Source: Mycobacterium sp. URHB0044
GTDB taxonomy: Bacteria > Actinomycetota > Actinomycetes > Mycobacteriales > Mycobacteriaceae
Direction of reading: 5' to 3'
Length of the DNA stretch: 64,000 bases
Assembly: GCF_000620625.1 (NCBI RefSeq)
Contig: NZ_JIAW01000001.1
Coordinates: 310,001-374,000 of the forward strand
Part shown: piece after piece, positions 50,091-58,458 of the stretch
Numbering within the stretch: the stretch's first letter is position 1
Layout: every line of letters starts with the position of its first letter
Position numbers and translations under genes: made by a program
Notes under the pieces: generated by a model
What the model was told of the DNA's origin: nothing
Databases searched by the model: none
Seen by the model: only the letters and a program-made list of their open reading frames with translations

Positions 50091-50885
50091 TCAACGTCCT
50101 TCGAAAGACACCTCGTCGTGGTTCTTGATGAACTTGCGCGCTCCCTGCTCGAGTAGCAGACCGACGGCGTATTGCATGTCGCGGGTTTCGAACACGCTGG
50201 TGGCCTCCTCGAGCACAAATGGGTCTGTCGCGCGCGAGTTATGGGTAAGCGCGTGCCGAATGATGCGCTTGGTCTGGAGGTGCGCCATCGTCGGTCCCTT
50301 TGCGATCTTCTTGGCGACTGTCACGGCGGTGCTGTGCAGCTCAGCAAGGGGCACCACGCGATTGACGATGTTCCATTGAGCGAACTGCTCAGCGCTGTAA
50401 TGGTCGGTGGTGTAAACGATCTCGCGCGCAATCGCCGGCCCACAGCGCTCGGCCAACCGGTAGGCGCCGCCAAGGAATGTCGTCGCGCCGATCATGGCCT
50501 CAACCTGTGAGAAGACCGTGTCGTCCGAGGCGTAGATGAAGTCACAGGCCAGCGCCAGTTCCAGACCGGCCGCAAAGCACATCCCGTTGACCGCGGCGAT
50601 GATCGGGAATGGGGCGTCCTCTAGCTCGGCAATCAACTCCATTGCACCGGACAGCGAGTCCCGTCCTTCTTGCTGCGTCTTCCCGTGGAACAGCGAGACG
50701 TCTGCGCCTCCGGAGAACAGCGGCGCGTCACTCTTGATGACCATCGCTCGGGCACCGTCCGCGGTGGCCTTTTGCACCGCGTCTCGCAAGCCCGTGATCT
50801 GAGCCTCATCGAAGAGTTCGGCTGGCGGGTTGACCGTGGTAACAATCGCCACGTAGTCAATCAGATCAAGATCCACACGACTCAT
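50091..50885 (-). CDS. Enoyl-CoA hydratase/isomerase family protein
   Basis: A 264-residue crotonase-fold protein. AVNGMCFAAGLELALACDF keeps the first catalytic Glu position, and SQVEAMIGATTFLGGAYRLAERCG has replaced the normal PEV-LG-xPGxGG loop, so the second Glu position is unusual. AGGAG precedes the ATG. Its promoter carries TTAGAC-N6/7-GTCTAGAC, linking it to the Ech gene at 49185 and the hydrolase at 24242. It is followed by no co-oriented gene in close range. Confidence 0.85.
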   Translation of the reverse strand: MSRVDLDLIDYVAIVTTVNPPAELFDEAQITGLRDAVQKATADGARAMVIKSDAPLFSGGADVSLFHGKTQQEGRDSLSGAMELIAELEDAPFPIIAAVNGMCFAAGLELALACDFIYASDDTVFSQVEAMIGATTFLGGAYRLAERCGPAIAREIVYTTDHYSAEQFAQWNIVNRVVPLAELHSTAVTVAKKIAKGPTMAHLQTKRIIRHALTHNSRATDPFVLEEATSVFETRDMQYAVGLLLEQGARKFIKNHDEVSFEGR

Positions 50886-50923
50886 TACATCTCCTGCTGT
50901 TGGGAACCAGTACGCTCAAGCAA

Positions 50924-50943
50924 TTAGACTAAAGCGTCTAGAC
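50924..50943. promoter_or_regulatory. GTCTAGAC-type operator upstream of Ech
   Basis: TTAGACTAAAGCGTCTAGAC contains the 8-bp palindrome GTCTAGAC (50936-50943) and a TTAGACTA half-repeat. It lies about 40-58 bp before the ATG at 50885. Confidence 0.55.
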
Positions 50944-51066
50944 CATACCGTCAAGAAGTTCGGGGCGGCTGATAGCGTTGCCGGGTCGTGATCCCAGCCA
51001 GCATGCATTGGTGCGCAGATTGTTTCAGCGAATCGCGGCTCGTCGTCGGATGCCGCATGTCACCGT

Positions 51067-52047
51067 TCAGGCAGTGGCGATGTTCAAACTGACGTGTGTT
51101 CCGTGGGCCTCGCGGTAGTCACCTGGCGACAATGACAAGTGTCGCCGGAATTCTCGACCGAGGTGGCTGGCATCGCAGAATCCCCAGCGGTGCGCGATCG
51201 CGGCGATCGAGAGGTTCGTGTTGACGAGATCGGCTCTGGCGGCGGCCAGGCGGTGCTTTCGGACGATGGATCCGACGGTGTCGCCGGTTGCTTCGAATGC
51301 GCGGTGAACGGTTCTGGGCGCAACGTTGTGTGCTGCAGCCAGATCCTGGACCTTGACGGCGCCGGCTGAGAGGTGGTCCACGATCCACGTCTCCAGCTGT
51401 CGCCGCAGCAGCGGCAGGAGCTCACCCTCGCCCGCATCGGGGCGCTCACTGGCCCGCAGCATCCCGGCGATCAAGGTCAGTAGCGCGTTGCGCGCGGCCT
51501 CGATCTCTACGGCGGACATCCGGCCGGATTGGCCGTCGATGCCGATGAGAAAGTCCTGCAGAATCGCCGCTAGCGGGTTTTCGGCGGTGCCCATGAGCAG
51601 GTACTCGGGCAGGCGGCTTCCGGTGTCGAACGGGGAAAGGGCAGTCATGGGCACTTTGATGGTTCGTTTCGTCAGGCGATCGGGGATGACGAAGCTGCCC
51701 GTTGCGCGAGTGCTGGTGATCAGAACTGCCCCGGGGCGCAGCGCCACGGCCTGGTCCGCGAACTCGAAGATATGTGTACCTGCGGAGACGGTGAAGACCA
51801 GCAAGGCGTCATCGTCGCGACGCGTGTAACTCTTGCGTCGAACGCCCTCCATCGGGGGGCCTTCCCAATCGGTGATGAGCAGATCCCCGAGGTCGCGGAT
51901 CGTGAAGGAGCCGAAGCCTCCGGCCCACTCCTTGCGCCGCAGGTCCGTGCCGAAGATCCGGTCACGAACGGCCGCTCGCCAATGGAAGTCCTGCTCTTCC
52001 AATGCCGCTCGGTCGGTCCGGGGCAAGGTTGATTGAGCTGGTGTCAC
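51067..52047 (-). CDS. AraC family transcriptional regulator (copy 2)
   Basis: A 326-residue AraC/XylS regulator, the same length as copy 1 at 27018-27998. It starts GTGACACCAGC after AGGAGGCAGG. The sensor half resembles copy 1 but differs in many positions; the HTH half is identical in about 94 residues because of a 282-bp near-identical DNA stretch. Both therefore should bind the same DNA sites with different ligand responses. Its promoter keeps the CTTGTC-N7-GACAAG dyad, but the divergent AraC partner of locus 1 is absent here. Confidence 0.88.
   Translation of the reverse strand: MTPAQSTLPRTDRAALEEQDFHWRAAVRDRIFGTDLRRKEWAGGFGSFTIRDLGDLLITDWEGPPMEGVRRKSYTRRDDDALLVFTVSAGTHIFEFADQAVALRPGAVLITSTRATGSFVIPDRLTKRTIKVPMTALSPFDTGSRLPEYLLMGTAENPLAAILQDFLIGIDGQSGRMSAVEIEAARNALLTLIAGMLRASERPDAGEGELLPLLRRQLETWIVDHLSAGAVKVQDLAAAHNVAPRTVHRAFEATGDTVGSIVRKHRLAAARADLVNTNLSIAAIAHRWGFCDASHLGREFRRHLSLSPGDYREAHGTHVSLNIATA
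51134..51415. repeat. 282-bp near-identical duplicate (AraC HTH region, copy 2)
   Basis: This stretch matches 27085-27366 with two base differences and no gaps; flanking coding sequence diverges at once on both sides. The arrangement fits gene conversion between the two AraC genes. Confidence 0.9.
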
Positions 52048-52141
52048 AGCCTGCCTCCTGCCGGTACCGCTTCTACATCTGGACGGGCGGTGTCGCTACG
52101 GCCCGACTTTGCTGTAGTTTCCTCGGATCCAACCGTCATTA

Positions 52142-52160
52142 CTTGTCTCAAGGCGACAAG
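52142..52160. promoter_or_regulatory. CTTGTC-N7-GACAAG dyad upstream of AraC copy 2
   Basis: Same dyad, same 7-bp spacer and same following GATTTGTC as at 28120-28146, although the spacer sequence differs. It lies about 95-113 bp before the GTG at 52047. Confidence 0.65.
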
Positions 52161-52210
52161 GATTTGTCTTTGCGTGTCTGTTGCACGACTCGGCGAACAC
52201 GTGCGGGAGG

Positions 52211-54007
52211 TCAGAACCATCTGTCGCGCATCCCGACCGTGGTGTCATCAAGACTGGCTAGCAGATCTAATTGCGTTGACGCCTTGGTAAGTTCGTACCG
52301 AAAGAAATAACGCGATGTCTGGCGTTTGCCATCGTAGAAGTCGCCGACGCAGCCATGGGCGGCAACGACTTGCTGAAGCCAGATCCACGCGACGACAGTG
52401 TGGCCGAAAGCCTCCAGGTAGACCACGCTGTTGGCCATCGCAACGTCGAGGTCACCGGAGCCGAGCAGCTCGTGGGTCACCCCGATGAGGCGCTCCCATG
52501 CGTTGTCGAGTTGCTGCGCCTGCTCGGAGGCTTCACCACCCAGGGCAGCGGCGTCTGCGAGGGTCTTCTCGATCGCGATGCCGAGCGCCGCCAGTCCGGC
52601 GCCTCCGTGATGTCGAACCTTGCGGCCCAATAGATCCAGACTCTGGATACCATGTGTGCCTTCGTGGATCGGGTTGAGTCGATTGTCGCGATAGTGCTGC
52701 TCTACGTCGTACTCGCGGGAATAGCCGTACCCGCCATGCACCTGGATGGCCAAGCTGTTGGCCTCGAGGCACCACTGGGACGGCCAGCTCTTGGCTATGG
52801 GCGTCAAGATGTCGAGCAGCAATTCGGCATTCATGCGTTCATCCGCCGAATCCGAACTGTGCTGGATGTCGATCAAGTTGGCGCAGTACAGCAGGAGCGC
52901 CATTCCGCCCTCGACGTAGGCCTTCTGAGCCAACAACATCCGTTTCACGTCGGCGTGCTCGATGATCGGCACCTGGGGTGTCGATGGGTCCTTGGCCGTT
53001 GGCGGACGTCCCTGCAGACGCTCGCGGGCATATCGCAGCGACTTGAGGTAGCCCGTGTACCCGAGCGAGACGGCGGCCATTCCGACGCCGAGGCGTGCCT
53101 CGTTCATCATCGTGAACATGTAGGTGATGCCGCGGTGGGGTTCACCCACGAGATAGCCGACTGCGCCGGGCTTTTCGCTGGGTGTGAAGGCGCCGTCGCC
53201 GATGTTCAGTACGGTGTTGGTGAGCCCGCGTTGACCCATCTTGTGGTTCAGGCCCACCAACGCGACGTCGTTGCGCTCACCGATCGTGCCGTCGCCATTG
53301 ATCAGGTACTTCGGCACGATGAACAAGGAAATGCCCTTCGTGCCGGCCGGAGCGCCGGGAATCTTCGCCAGAACCAGGTTGACGATGTTCTCGGTGAGCT
53401 CGTGCTCTGCGCCGGAGATCCACATCTTGGACCCGAAGAGCCGGTAAGTACCGTCAGGCTGGCGTTCAGCACGGGTTACGACGTCCGCGAGCGATGAGCC
53501 TGCCTGCGTCTCCGAGAGCGCCATGGTGCCGGAGAATCGGCCCGACAGCATTGGCTTGACGAACGTGTCGACTTGATCGTCGGTGCCGAACCGGTTGAGC
53601 AGGTTGGCACTTGCCATCGTGAGGATCAAGTAGCCCGCGGTGCTCACGTTGGCAGCTGAAAACCACGCGAGCGCGGCTTGGGCGACGACGGTGGGCAGTT
53701 GTGACCCGCCAACCCGCTCGTCCATCGCGAACCCGAGGAGGTCGGCTTGGGCGAACGCGGTCCACGCCTCCTTCACCTCGGGGATCATCGTCACCGTTTG
53801 TCCGTCGAAGCTCGGCTCATTGGCGTCGCTCTTCGTGTTGTGTGTCGCGAAGTGGCGTGTCGCAAGGTCTTCGCACAGGTCGAGTAACGCGTCAAACGTT
53901 TCGCGTGAGTGCTCGGCGAAGCGCTCCTGTTTGGTCAGTTCGTCGACGCCCAACCATTCGAAGAGTAGGAAGTCGATGTCACGCCTCGACAGCAGTACTG
54001 ATTGCAT
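52211..54007 (-). CDS. Acyl-CoA dehydrogenase, large FadE5-like form
   Basis: A 598-residue FAD-dependent acyl-CoA dehydrogenase with the extra C-terminal domain. It shows LSETQAGSSLADV, KMWISGAEHELTENIVNLVLAKIPG, and IHEGTHGIQSLDLLGRK, whose Glu is the likely catalytic base. It is a paralogue of the enzyme at 7513-9288, sharing LSRRD(I/V)DFLL(F/Y)EWL at the start. The ATG at 54007 aligns with that gene and has GGAAGGAC upstream; the frame extends to an ATG at 54061 without a ribosome site. The LuxR gene lies 95 bp upstream on the same strand. Confidence 0.9.
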   Translation of the reverse strand: MQSVLLSRRDIDFLLFEWLGVDELTKQERFAEHSRETFDALLDLCEDLATRHFATHNTKSDANEPSFDGQTVTMIPEVKEAWTAFAQADLLGFAMDERVGGSQLPTVVAQAALAWFSAANVSTAGYLILTMASANLLNRFGTDDQVDTFVKPMLSGRFSGTMALSETQAGSSLADVVTRAERQPDGTYRLFGSKMWISGAEHELTENIVNLVLAKIPGAPAGTKGISLFIVPKYLINGDGTIGERNDVALVGLNHKMGQRGLTNTVLNIGDGAFTPSEKPGAVGYLVGEPHRGITYMFTMMNEARLGVGMAAVSLGYTGYLKSLRYARERLQGRPPTAKDPSTPQVPIIEHADVKRMLLAQKAYVEGGMALLLYCANLIDIQHSSDSADERMNAELLLDILTPIAKSWPSQWCLEANSLAIQVHGGYGYSREYDVEQHYRDNRLNPIHEGTHGIQSLDLLGRKVRHHGGAGLAALGIAIEKTLADAAALGGEASEQAQQLDNAWERLIGVTHELLGSGDLDVAMANSVVYLEAFGHTVVAWIWLQQVVAAHGCVGDFYDGKRQTSRYFFRYELTKASTQLDLLASLDDTTVGMRDRWF

Positions 54008-54102
54008 GACAGTCCTTCCAGGCTGGCCATCTGGGGTGGGCGACGTAGCCGTAAAATCCATTGTGGTGGTGGCGTTTTGGGGCTGAGTTGGCCGGCAGGG
54101 CG

Positions 54103-54969
54103 TCAGGTGCGAACGTAACGCGCCGCTGCTTCGGCACGGTTGGCTGCCCGCAGCTTCCGGAGAATGTGTTGGACGTGCGATTTCACCGTGACCTCCGTGA
54201 TGAAGAGCGCCTCGCCGATGGCGACATTGGTGGCTCCAGCGGCGATCATGTCGAGCACTTCCAACTCACGGCGGGTCAAGAGCGAGAGCGGGCCACCTTG
54301 AGCTGGCGCGTCGAGCCGACCTGCTTCTTGGTGTCCAGTTCGAGCAGGCTCCAAGGGTCGCGTGAAGTCGACGGTGTCCTCGATGAGGTCATCGAACAGC
54401 CCGATTCCGGCACTGAGCAACTTGCGCATCTTCGTCTCGTGCACGCGGATGCGCTCAGTGAGTTCACTGCGTTCGAGCGCCATCGCGAGAACATCGGCGA
54501 ACATGGCGAGGACAGCACGATCGGCGCGGTCGAGATCGCCACCTTGCCGATCGGCATGGATGATGGCCACCGCACGCCCGGCGACCGTGATTGGCGCGGC
54601 CACATAGGCGCGACAGTCGAGCGCAATCATGATGGGCTTGTAGGTCAGAGGATCGGTGAGAGCATCGTGGGTCAAGACGGGCAGGCGGCGGCGCAAGACT
54701 TCACCCTCGTGGAAGCTATGGGTCACCACGGGTGGGTCTTCTCGCCAGGAATCCAGCCGCCGGTCGAAGTCCTCCGGATCTTCGCCGGCATGCCACGCTA
54801 TCGGGATGAGCTGTGACCCGACGACGCGAGAGATCACCACCCGGCTGAACCCGCAGCACCGCACGAGCTCGACGGCTCCCTGCTTGAGGAGCTTCGTCGG
54901 AGAGGCGTTCGAACGCAGCCCGAGCAAGCCGTGGCGCAGGCCCTCGAGTGTCTCGACGGCCGTGGACAT
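54103..54969 (-). CDS. GAF domain LuxR-type transcriptional regulator
   Basis: A 288-residue regulator. A GAF-like sensor (about residues 20-190, with YVAAPITVAGRAVAIIHADRQ) is followed by a C-terminal LuxR HTH: LLTRRELEVLDMIAAGATNVAIGEALFITEVTVKSHVQHILRKL. The ATG at 54969 follows GGGGAA; ATGs at 55014 and 55068 are in frame alternatives. It is followed by the FadE gene on the same strand and preceded by a CoA-ligase gene, so it probably controls this lipid/acid catabolic block. Confidence 0.86.
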   Translation of the reverse strand: MSTAVETLEGLRHGLLGLRSNASPTKLLKQGAVELVRCCGFSRVVISRVVGSQLIPIAWHAGEDPEDFDRRLDSWREDPPVVTHSFHEGEVLRRRLPVLTHDALTDPLTYKPIMIALDCRAYVAAPITVAGRAVAIIHADRQGGDLDRADRAVLAMFADVLAMALERSELTERIRVHETKMRKLLSAGIGLFDDLIEDTVDFTRPLEPARTGHQEAGRLDAPAQGGPLSLLTRRELEVLDMIAAGATNVAIGEALFITEVTVKSHVQHILRKLRAANRAEAAARYVRT

Positions 54970-55220
54970 GGGCTTCCCCACTTCGTCGTGGGTGGTCTCA
55001 CCGATGAGAGTCATATACGGAATGGAGCTCCGCTTACAGTGGTGCTGTTGATTTCCAAGGTCGTACACACCTGTCGTAAATCAGTCCCCGCTGAATAGAT
55101 TTCACGCTAGGGATGAGGAACCCGAAACGCTAGAACGGGTGTGCCAATCGGTGGGACTGCGGTGCCACCCAAATCGGTGCTACCACCGGGGCCCACGAAT
55201 CTCTTTCCGGGGCCGGCCCT

Positions 55221-56756
55221 TTAAGACTGGCGGGTGCGGCTGAAGGAGGACAGGTCGATGGCTCGTTTGAGCACCTTTCCTGTCGGGCCCAGCGGCAGCT
55301 CGCCGACGATCCGCACGATCCGGGGGTAGCTGTAGCTCGCGACCCGCTCCTTGACGAACTGGGTGATCTCCTCGTTCGTCGCCTCAGCGCCGGGCTTCAG
55401 CATGATGACTGCGGCAACCTCCTCCCCGACTTTGTCGTTGGGTACGCCGATCACGGCGGACAGTGCCACCGCCGGATGTTCGCTCAAGACGGCCTCGATA
55501 TCGGACGGATACACATTGTGCCCGTTGCGAATGATGAGTTCCTTCTTTCGATCAACGATCCTCAAGTAGCCATCCTGGTCGATCGAGCACAGATCGCCCG
55601 TGGAGAACCAGCCCTCGGAGTCGATCACGGCATCGGTCGCCTCCGGACGTCCGAAGTATCCCGACATCACACCGTGTCCTCGCACGAGGAGTTCCCCCAC
55701 GGCGCCCACGGGCAAAGTCAGGCCTTCGTCGTCGACGACTCGATGCTCGATGCCCCATAGTGGGGGACCAACTGTGCCCTTCCTCGGCTGACGAGGTCGG
55801 CACACATGCGTTATGGGTGAGGTCTCCGATAGCCCATAGCCCTGAAGGACTGGTACTAGCAGCTCTTGCTCGAGGTCCTCCTGGAGGCCGGATGCCAGCC
55901 CGCTGCCGCCCGAAGCCAGCCATCGGAGCGAGGACACGTCCCTTCGCCGGGATCTTTGCTCCGCCAACAATGCCGCGAGCATGCTCGGAACTCCCATGAG
56001 CACCGTAATCCGGTGACGCTCGACGAGGTCCAAGGCTTCGGCGGCATCGAAACGAGGTTGAAGCACCAGCTCGGCGCCGGATTGCAGGCCCGCGTTCATG
56101 ATGCAGCTCTGACCGAAGGAGTGGAAGAACGGCAACGCCGCCAGTGAGACGTCACCGGGTGTCAGTTCAACCGCGTCACTGAAGAGGCGCGCATTCCACA
56201 CCAGGTTGTCGTGGGTCAGAGCCGCGCCCTTCGGGGCGCCGGTGGTGCCCGATGTATAGATGATCACCGCAATATCGGACGCGTCGGTACACACCACCTC
56301 CGCACTGCCCGTCCCAGCCTCAACGCTGGCGACGAGGTCGGGCAGCCCGGTGTCCGGCCCACTCGGCGGCCCGGCCGAGTACACCAATCGGACGCCGCAG
56401 GCCTCAGCGGCCTTGGCCGCCGCTTCGTGAAAGCCGTTCCATGCAACGACAACCGTTGGTGTGCAGTCTCGGAAGATGTACTCGAACTCCACTGCAGTCA
56501 TCAACGGAGACAGCGGAACAACCGTGGCGCCGGTGCGCAAGGCGCCGAAGTAGACCGCGGCGAAGTGCGGCACGTTCGGCATCACGACGGCAACCCGATG
56601 GCCGGGGCCGACGCCCTCGCCCGCGAACAGGCGGGCGCACTTCTTGGCGAGACTGTCGAGGCTCCCAACCGTCAGCGTGAGATCGCCGCTCCTGAGTGCG
56701 ATCCGTTCGGAGTTGACGGCTACTGCGCCCGAAAGGATCTGGGCAGTGTTGAGCAC
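55221..56756 (-). CDS. Acyl-CoA synthetase (AMP-dependent, FadD-like)
   Basis: A 511-residue ANL ligase with IYTSGTTGAPKGAALTHDNLVWNA near residue 170, QGYGLSETSPITH, GWFSTGDLCSIDQDGYLRIVDRKKELIIRNGHNVYPSDIEAVL, and the catalytic Lys in GPTGKVLKRA. It is more like long-chain FadD proteins than the two ligases at 12.8 and 46.4 kb. The GTG start has a strong AGGAGG. It is divergent from the FAD monooxygenase gene with a 163-bp gap that contains GGTTT-N11-AAACC (56779-56799), a possible operator. Confidence 0.91.
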   Translation of the reverse strand: MLNTAQILSGAVAVNSERIALRSGDLTLTVGSLDSLAKKCARLFAGEGVGPGHRVAVVMPNVPHFAAVYFGALRTGATVVPLSPLMTAVEFEYIFRDCTPTVVVAWNGFHEAAAKAAEACGVRLVYSAGPPSGPDTGLPDLVASVEAGTGSAEVVCTDASDIAVIIYTSGTTGAPKGAALTHDNLVWNARLFSDAVELTPGDVSLAALPFFHSFGQSCIMNAGLQSGAELVLQPRFDAAEALDLVERHRITVLMGVPSMLAALLAEQRSRRRDVSSLRWLASGGSGLASGLQEDLEQELLVPVLQGYGLSETSPITHVCRPRQPRKGTVGPPLWGIEHRVVDDEGLTLPVGAVGELLVRGHGVMSGYFGRPEATDAVIDSEGWFSTGDLCSIDQDGYLRIVDRKKELIIRNGHNVYPSDIEAVLSEHPAVALSAVIGVPNDKVGEEVAAVIMLKPGAEATNEEITQFVKERVASYSYPRIVRIVGELPLGPTGKVLKRAIDLSSFSRTRQS

Positions 56757-56919
56757 TCTGATGCCCTCCTAGTTCTTTGGTTTACCTCTATGACAAACCT
56801 AGGGAGGACTTTGGTCTAGGAAAACCGTTCTTCGAAGGACATGGATCCGGCGGTAGGAGGATGTTGCGTGGCTCACAGCGGTCATAGCATCGGCATCATC
56901 GTCGAAGAGAGGTTCAAAT

Positions 56920-58458
56920 ATGCGCATCGAGGATGCCGACGTCGTCGTTGTCGGGTGCAGACCGGCCGGCGCAAGTACGGCGATAACACTGGCCCAGCAC
57001 GGCCGGAAGGTGATTGCGCTCGACCGGGCGAACTTCCCCTCGGACACGTTGTCGACACACCTCATGACACCAACGGTCGTCGCGACGGTTCGGCGTCTGG
57101 GGGCACTCGACCGCATTCTGGCGACCGGGGCTCCGCCGCTGCATGGCTTCCGGATGTACGCCGAAGACTATGAGCCCGAATGCCACTATCAGACGCCCGA
57201 GGGAATCGACTACGGGTTCAACGTCCGGCGGCCCGACTTCGACGCCGCACTCGTGGACACCGCGCGAGAAAGCGGAGTCGACGTCCGAGAGGGCACCAAG
57301 GCGGTGCGGCCCTTCTGGGCCGGTGGTCGCTTGTCAGGAGTGTGGACCAAGAGCGCCTCGGGTGATGAGGTTCTGATCCGGGCGCGTGCGGTGATCGGCG
57401 CGGACGGCAGGCGTTCGACGGTGGCGGGCTGGGTAGGTTCGGCTGAGCCGTACCGCATTTGGCCGAATCAGCGCGGGATGGTCTGGTACTACGTCGACGA
57501 CCCGCGGCCGGTGCGTGACTCGTGGCTGATGACCCGGGTGGGCGACACGATCGGCTTTCACTTCCCCTGTAATGACGGTGCGCTGGTGCTCTTGATGCCC
57601 CCTCGGGCCGACATCGCCAAGTTCCGGTCCGATCCCGACAGCATGTGGGCGACCAAGCTGGCCATGCTGCCGAGGCTGCGCGAGCTGGTGCAGGGAGTGA
57701 ATGTGCAGACCAAGCAACGGTATACCGAGGACCTATCCAGTTACTTCAGAATTTCCTCGGGGCCGGGGTGGGCACTGGTGGGTGACGCTGGGCACTTCAA
57801 GGATCCGGTGATCGCCCACGGCATGCACGACGCGGTGCTGTGGGCGACCGTACTGGGCGACAAACTGGGGCCCGTCCTCGACAAGGATGACAGCAGCATC
57901 GACAAGGCGTTGCGGTCCTACGAGCGCGAGCGTGATCGCGGTGTCTTGCCTAGCCTGTACCTCGCGGGCCGGTACACCCGTACCCATTCCCTCGCCGCCC
58001 CAGAGGCCGAGCTGTGGCGGGAATTGGAAACCAGCCCGTCGTTCAACAGTGAGTTCGGCAACGCGTACACACGGACTCTCTCGTTGGAACGTCTCTTCTC
58101 GTTCCGGCGGCTTGCTCGATGGTCGGCCAAATCGCTGATCCGCTCACGCGAGGACCGTGCGGGGACCCTACGGTTCAGTGCAGCAGAGCTCAAGCTGAAA
58201 TTCTCGTTCCTTAGGGATAAGGCCGAAATCGCGCTGCGTGGGCGTGCGCGTGCCGGCAACGCGCGCCGTTGGCGTGACGGCTGGTCCGATGCGGTTGCGC
58301 TGCAACGCCACACCGTCGTCACGACGAATGCACCGCGGACTTGGGGTTACCACGGAAAAGGTTCTTCTCGGCCGGTTCCAGCCTTCAACGAAGCGGTGGG
58401 CTTACTCACTGCTGCCAGCATTAAGCATGACGATCTCGCGAGTCTGGAGCCACGATGA
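56920..58458 (+). CDS. FAD-dependent monooxygenase/oxidoreductase
   Basis: A 512-residue flavoprotein of the PHBH/squalene-epoxidase-like group. The dinucleotide motif has VVVGCRPAGASTAITLAQHG (residues about 8-28, GCRPAG in place of GGGPAG), the DG motif is VIGADGRRSTVA near residue 165, and the GD motif is WALVGDAGHFKDPVIAHGMHDAV near residue 287. About 100 extra C-terminal residues lie beyond the usual fold. GAGAGG precedes the ATG. It overlaps the nitrilase-fold gene by ATGA, so the two products probably act together. The substrate is unknown. Confidence 0.86.
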   Translation: MRIEDADVVVVGCRPAGASTAITLAQHGRKVIALDRANFPSDTLSTHLMTPTVVATVRRLGALDRILATGAPPLHGFRMYAEDYEPECHYQTPEGIDYGFNVRRPDFDAALVDTARESGVDVREGTKAVRPFWAGGRLSGVWTKSASGDEVLIRARAVIGADGRRSTVAGWVGSAEPYRIWPNQRGMVWYYVDDPRPVRDSWLMTRVGDTIGFHFPCNDGALVLLMPPRADIAKFRSDPDSMWATKLAMLPRLRELVQGVNVQTKQRYTEDLSSYFRISSGPGWALVGDAGHFKDPVIAHGMHDAVLWATVLGDKLGPVLDKDDSSIDKALRSYERERDRGVLPSLYLAGRYTRTHSLAAPEAELWRELETSPSFNSEFGNAYTRTLSLERLFSFRRLARWSAKSLIRSREDRAGTLRFSAAELKLKFSFLRDKAEIALRGRARAGNARRWRDGWSDAVALQRHTVVTTNAPRTWGYHGKGSSRPVPAFNEAVGLLTAASIKHDDLASLEPR

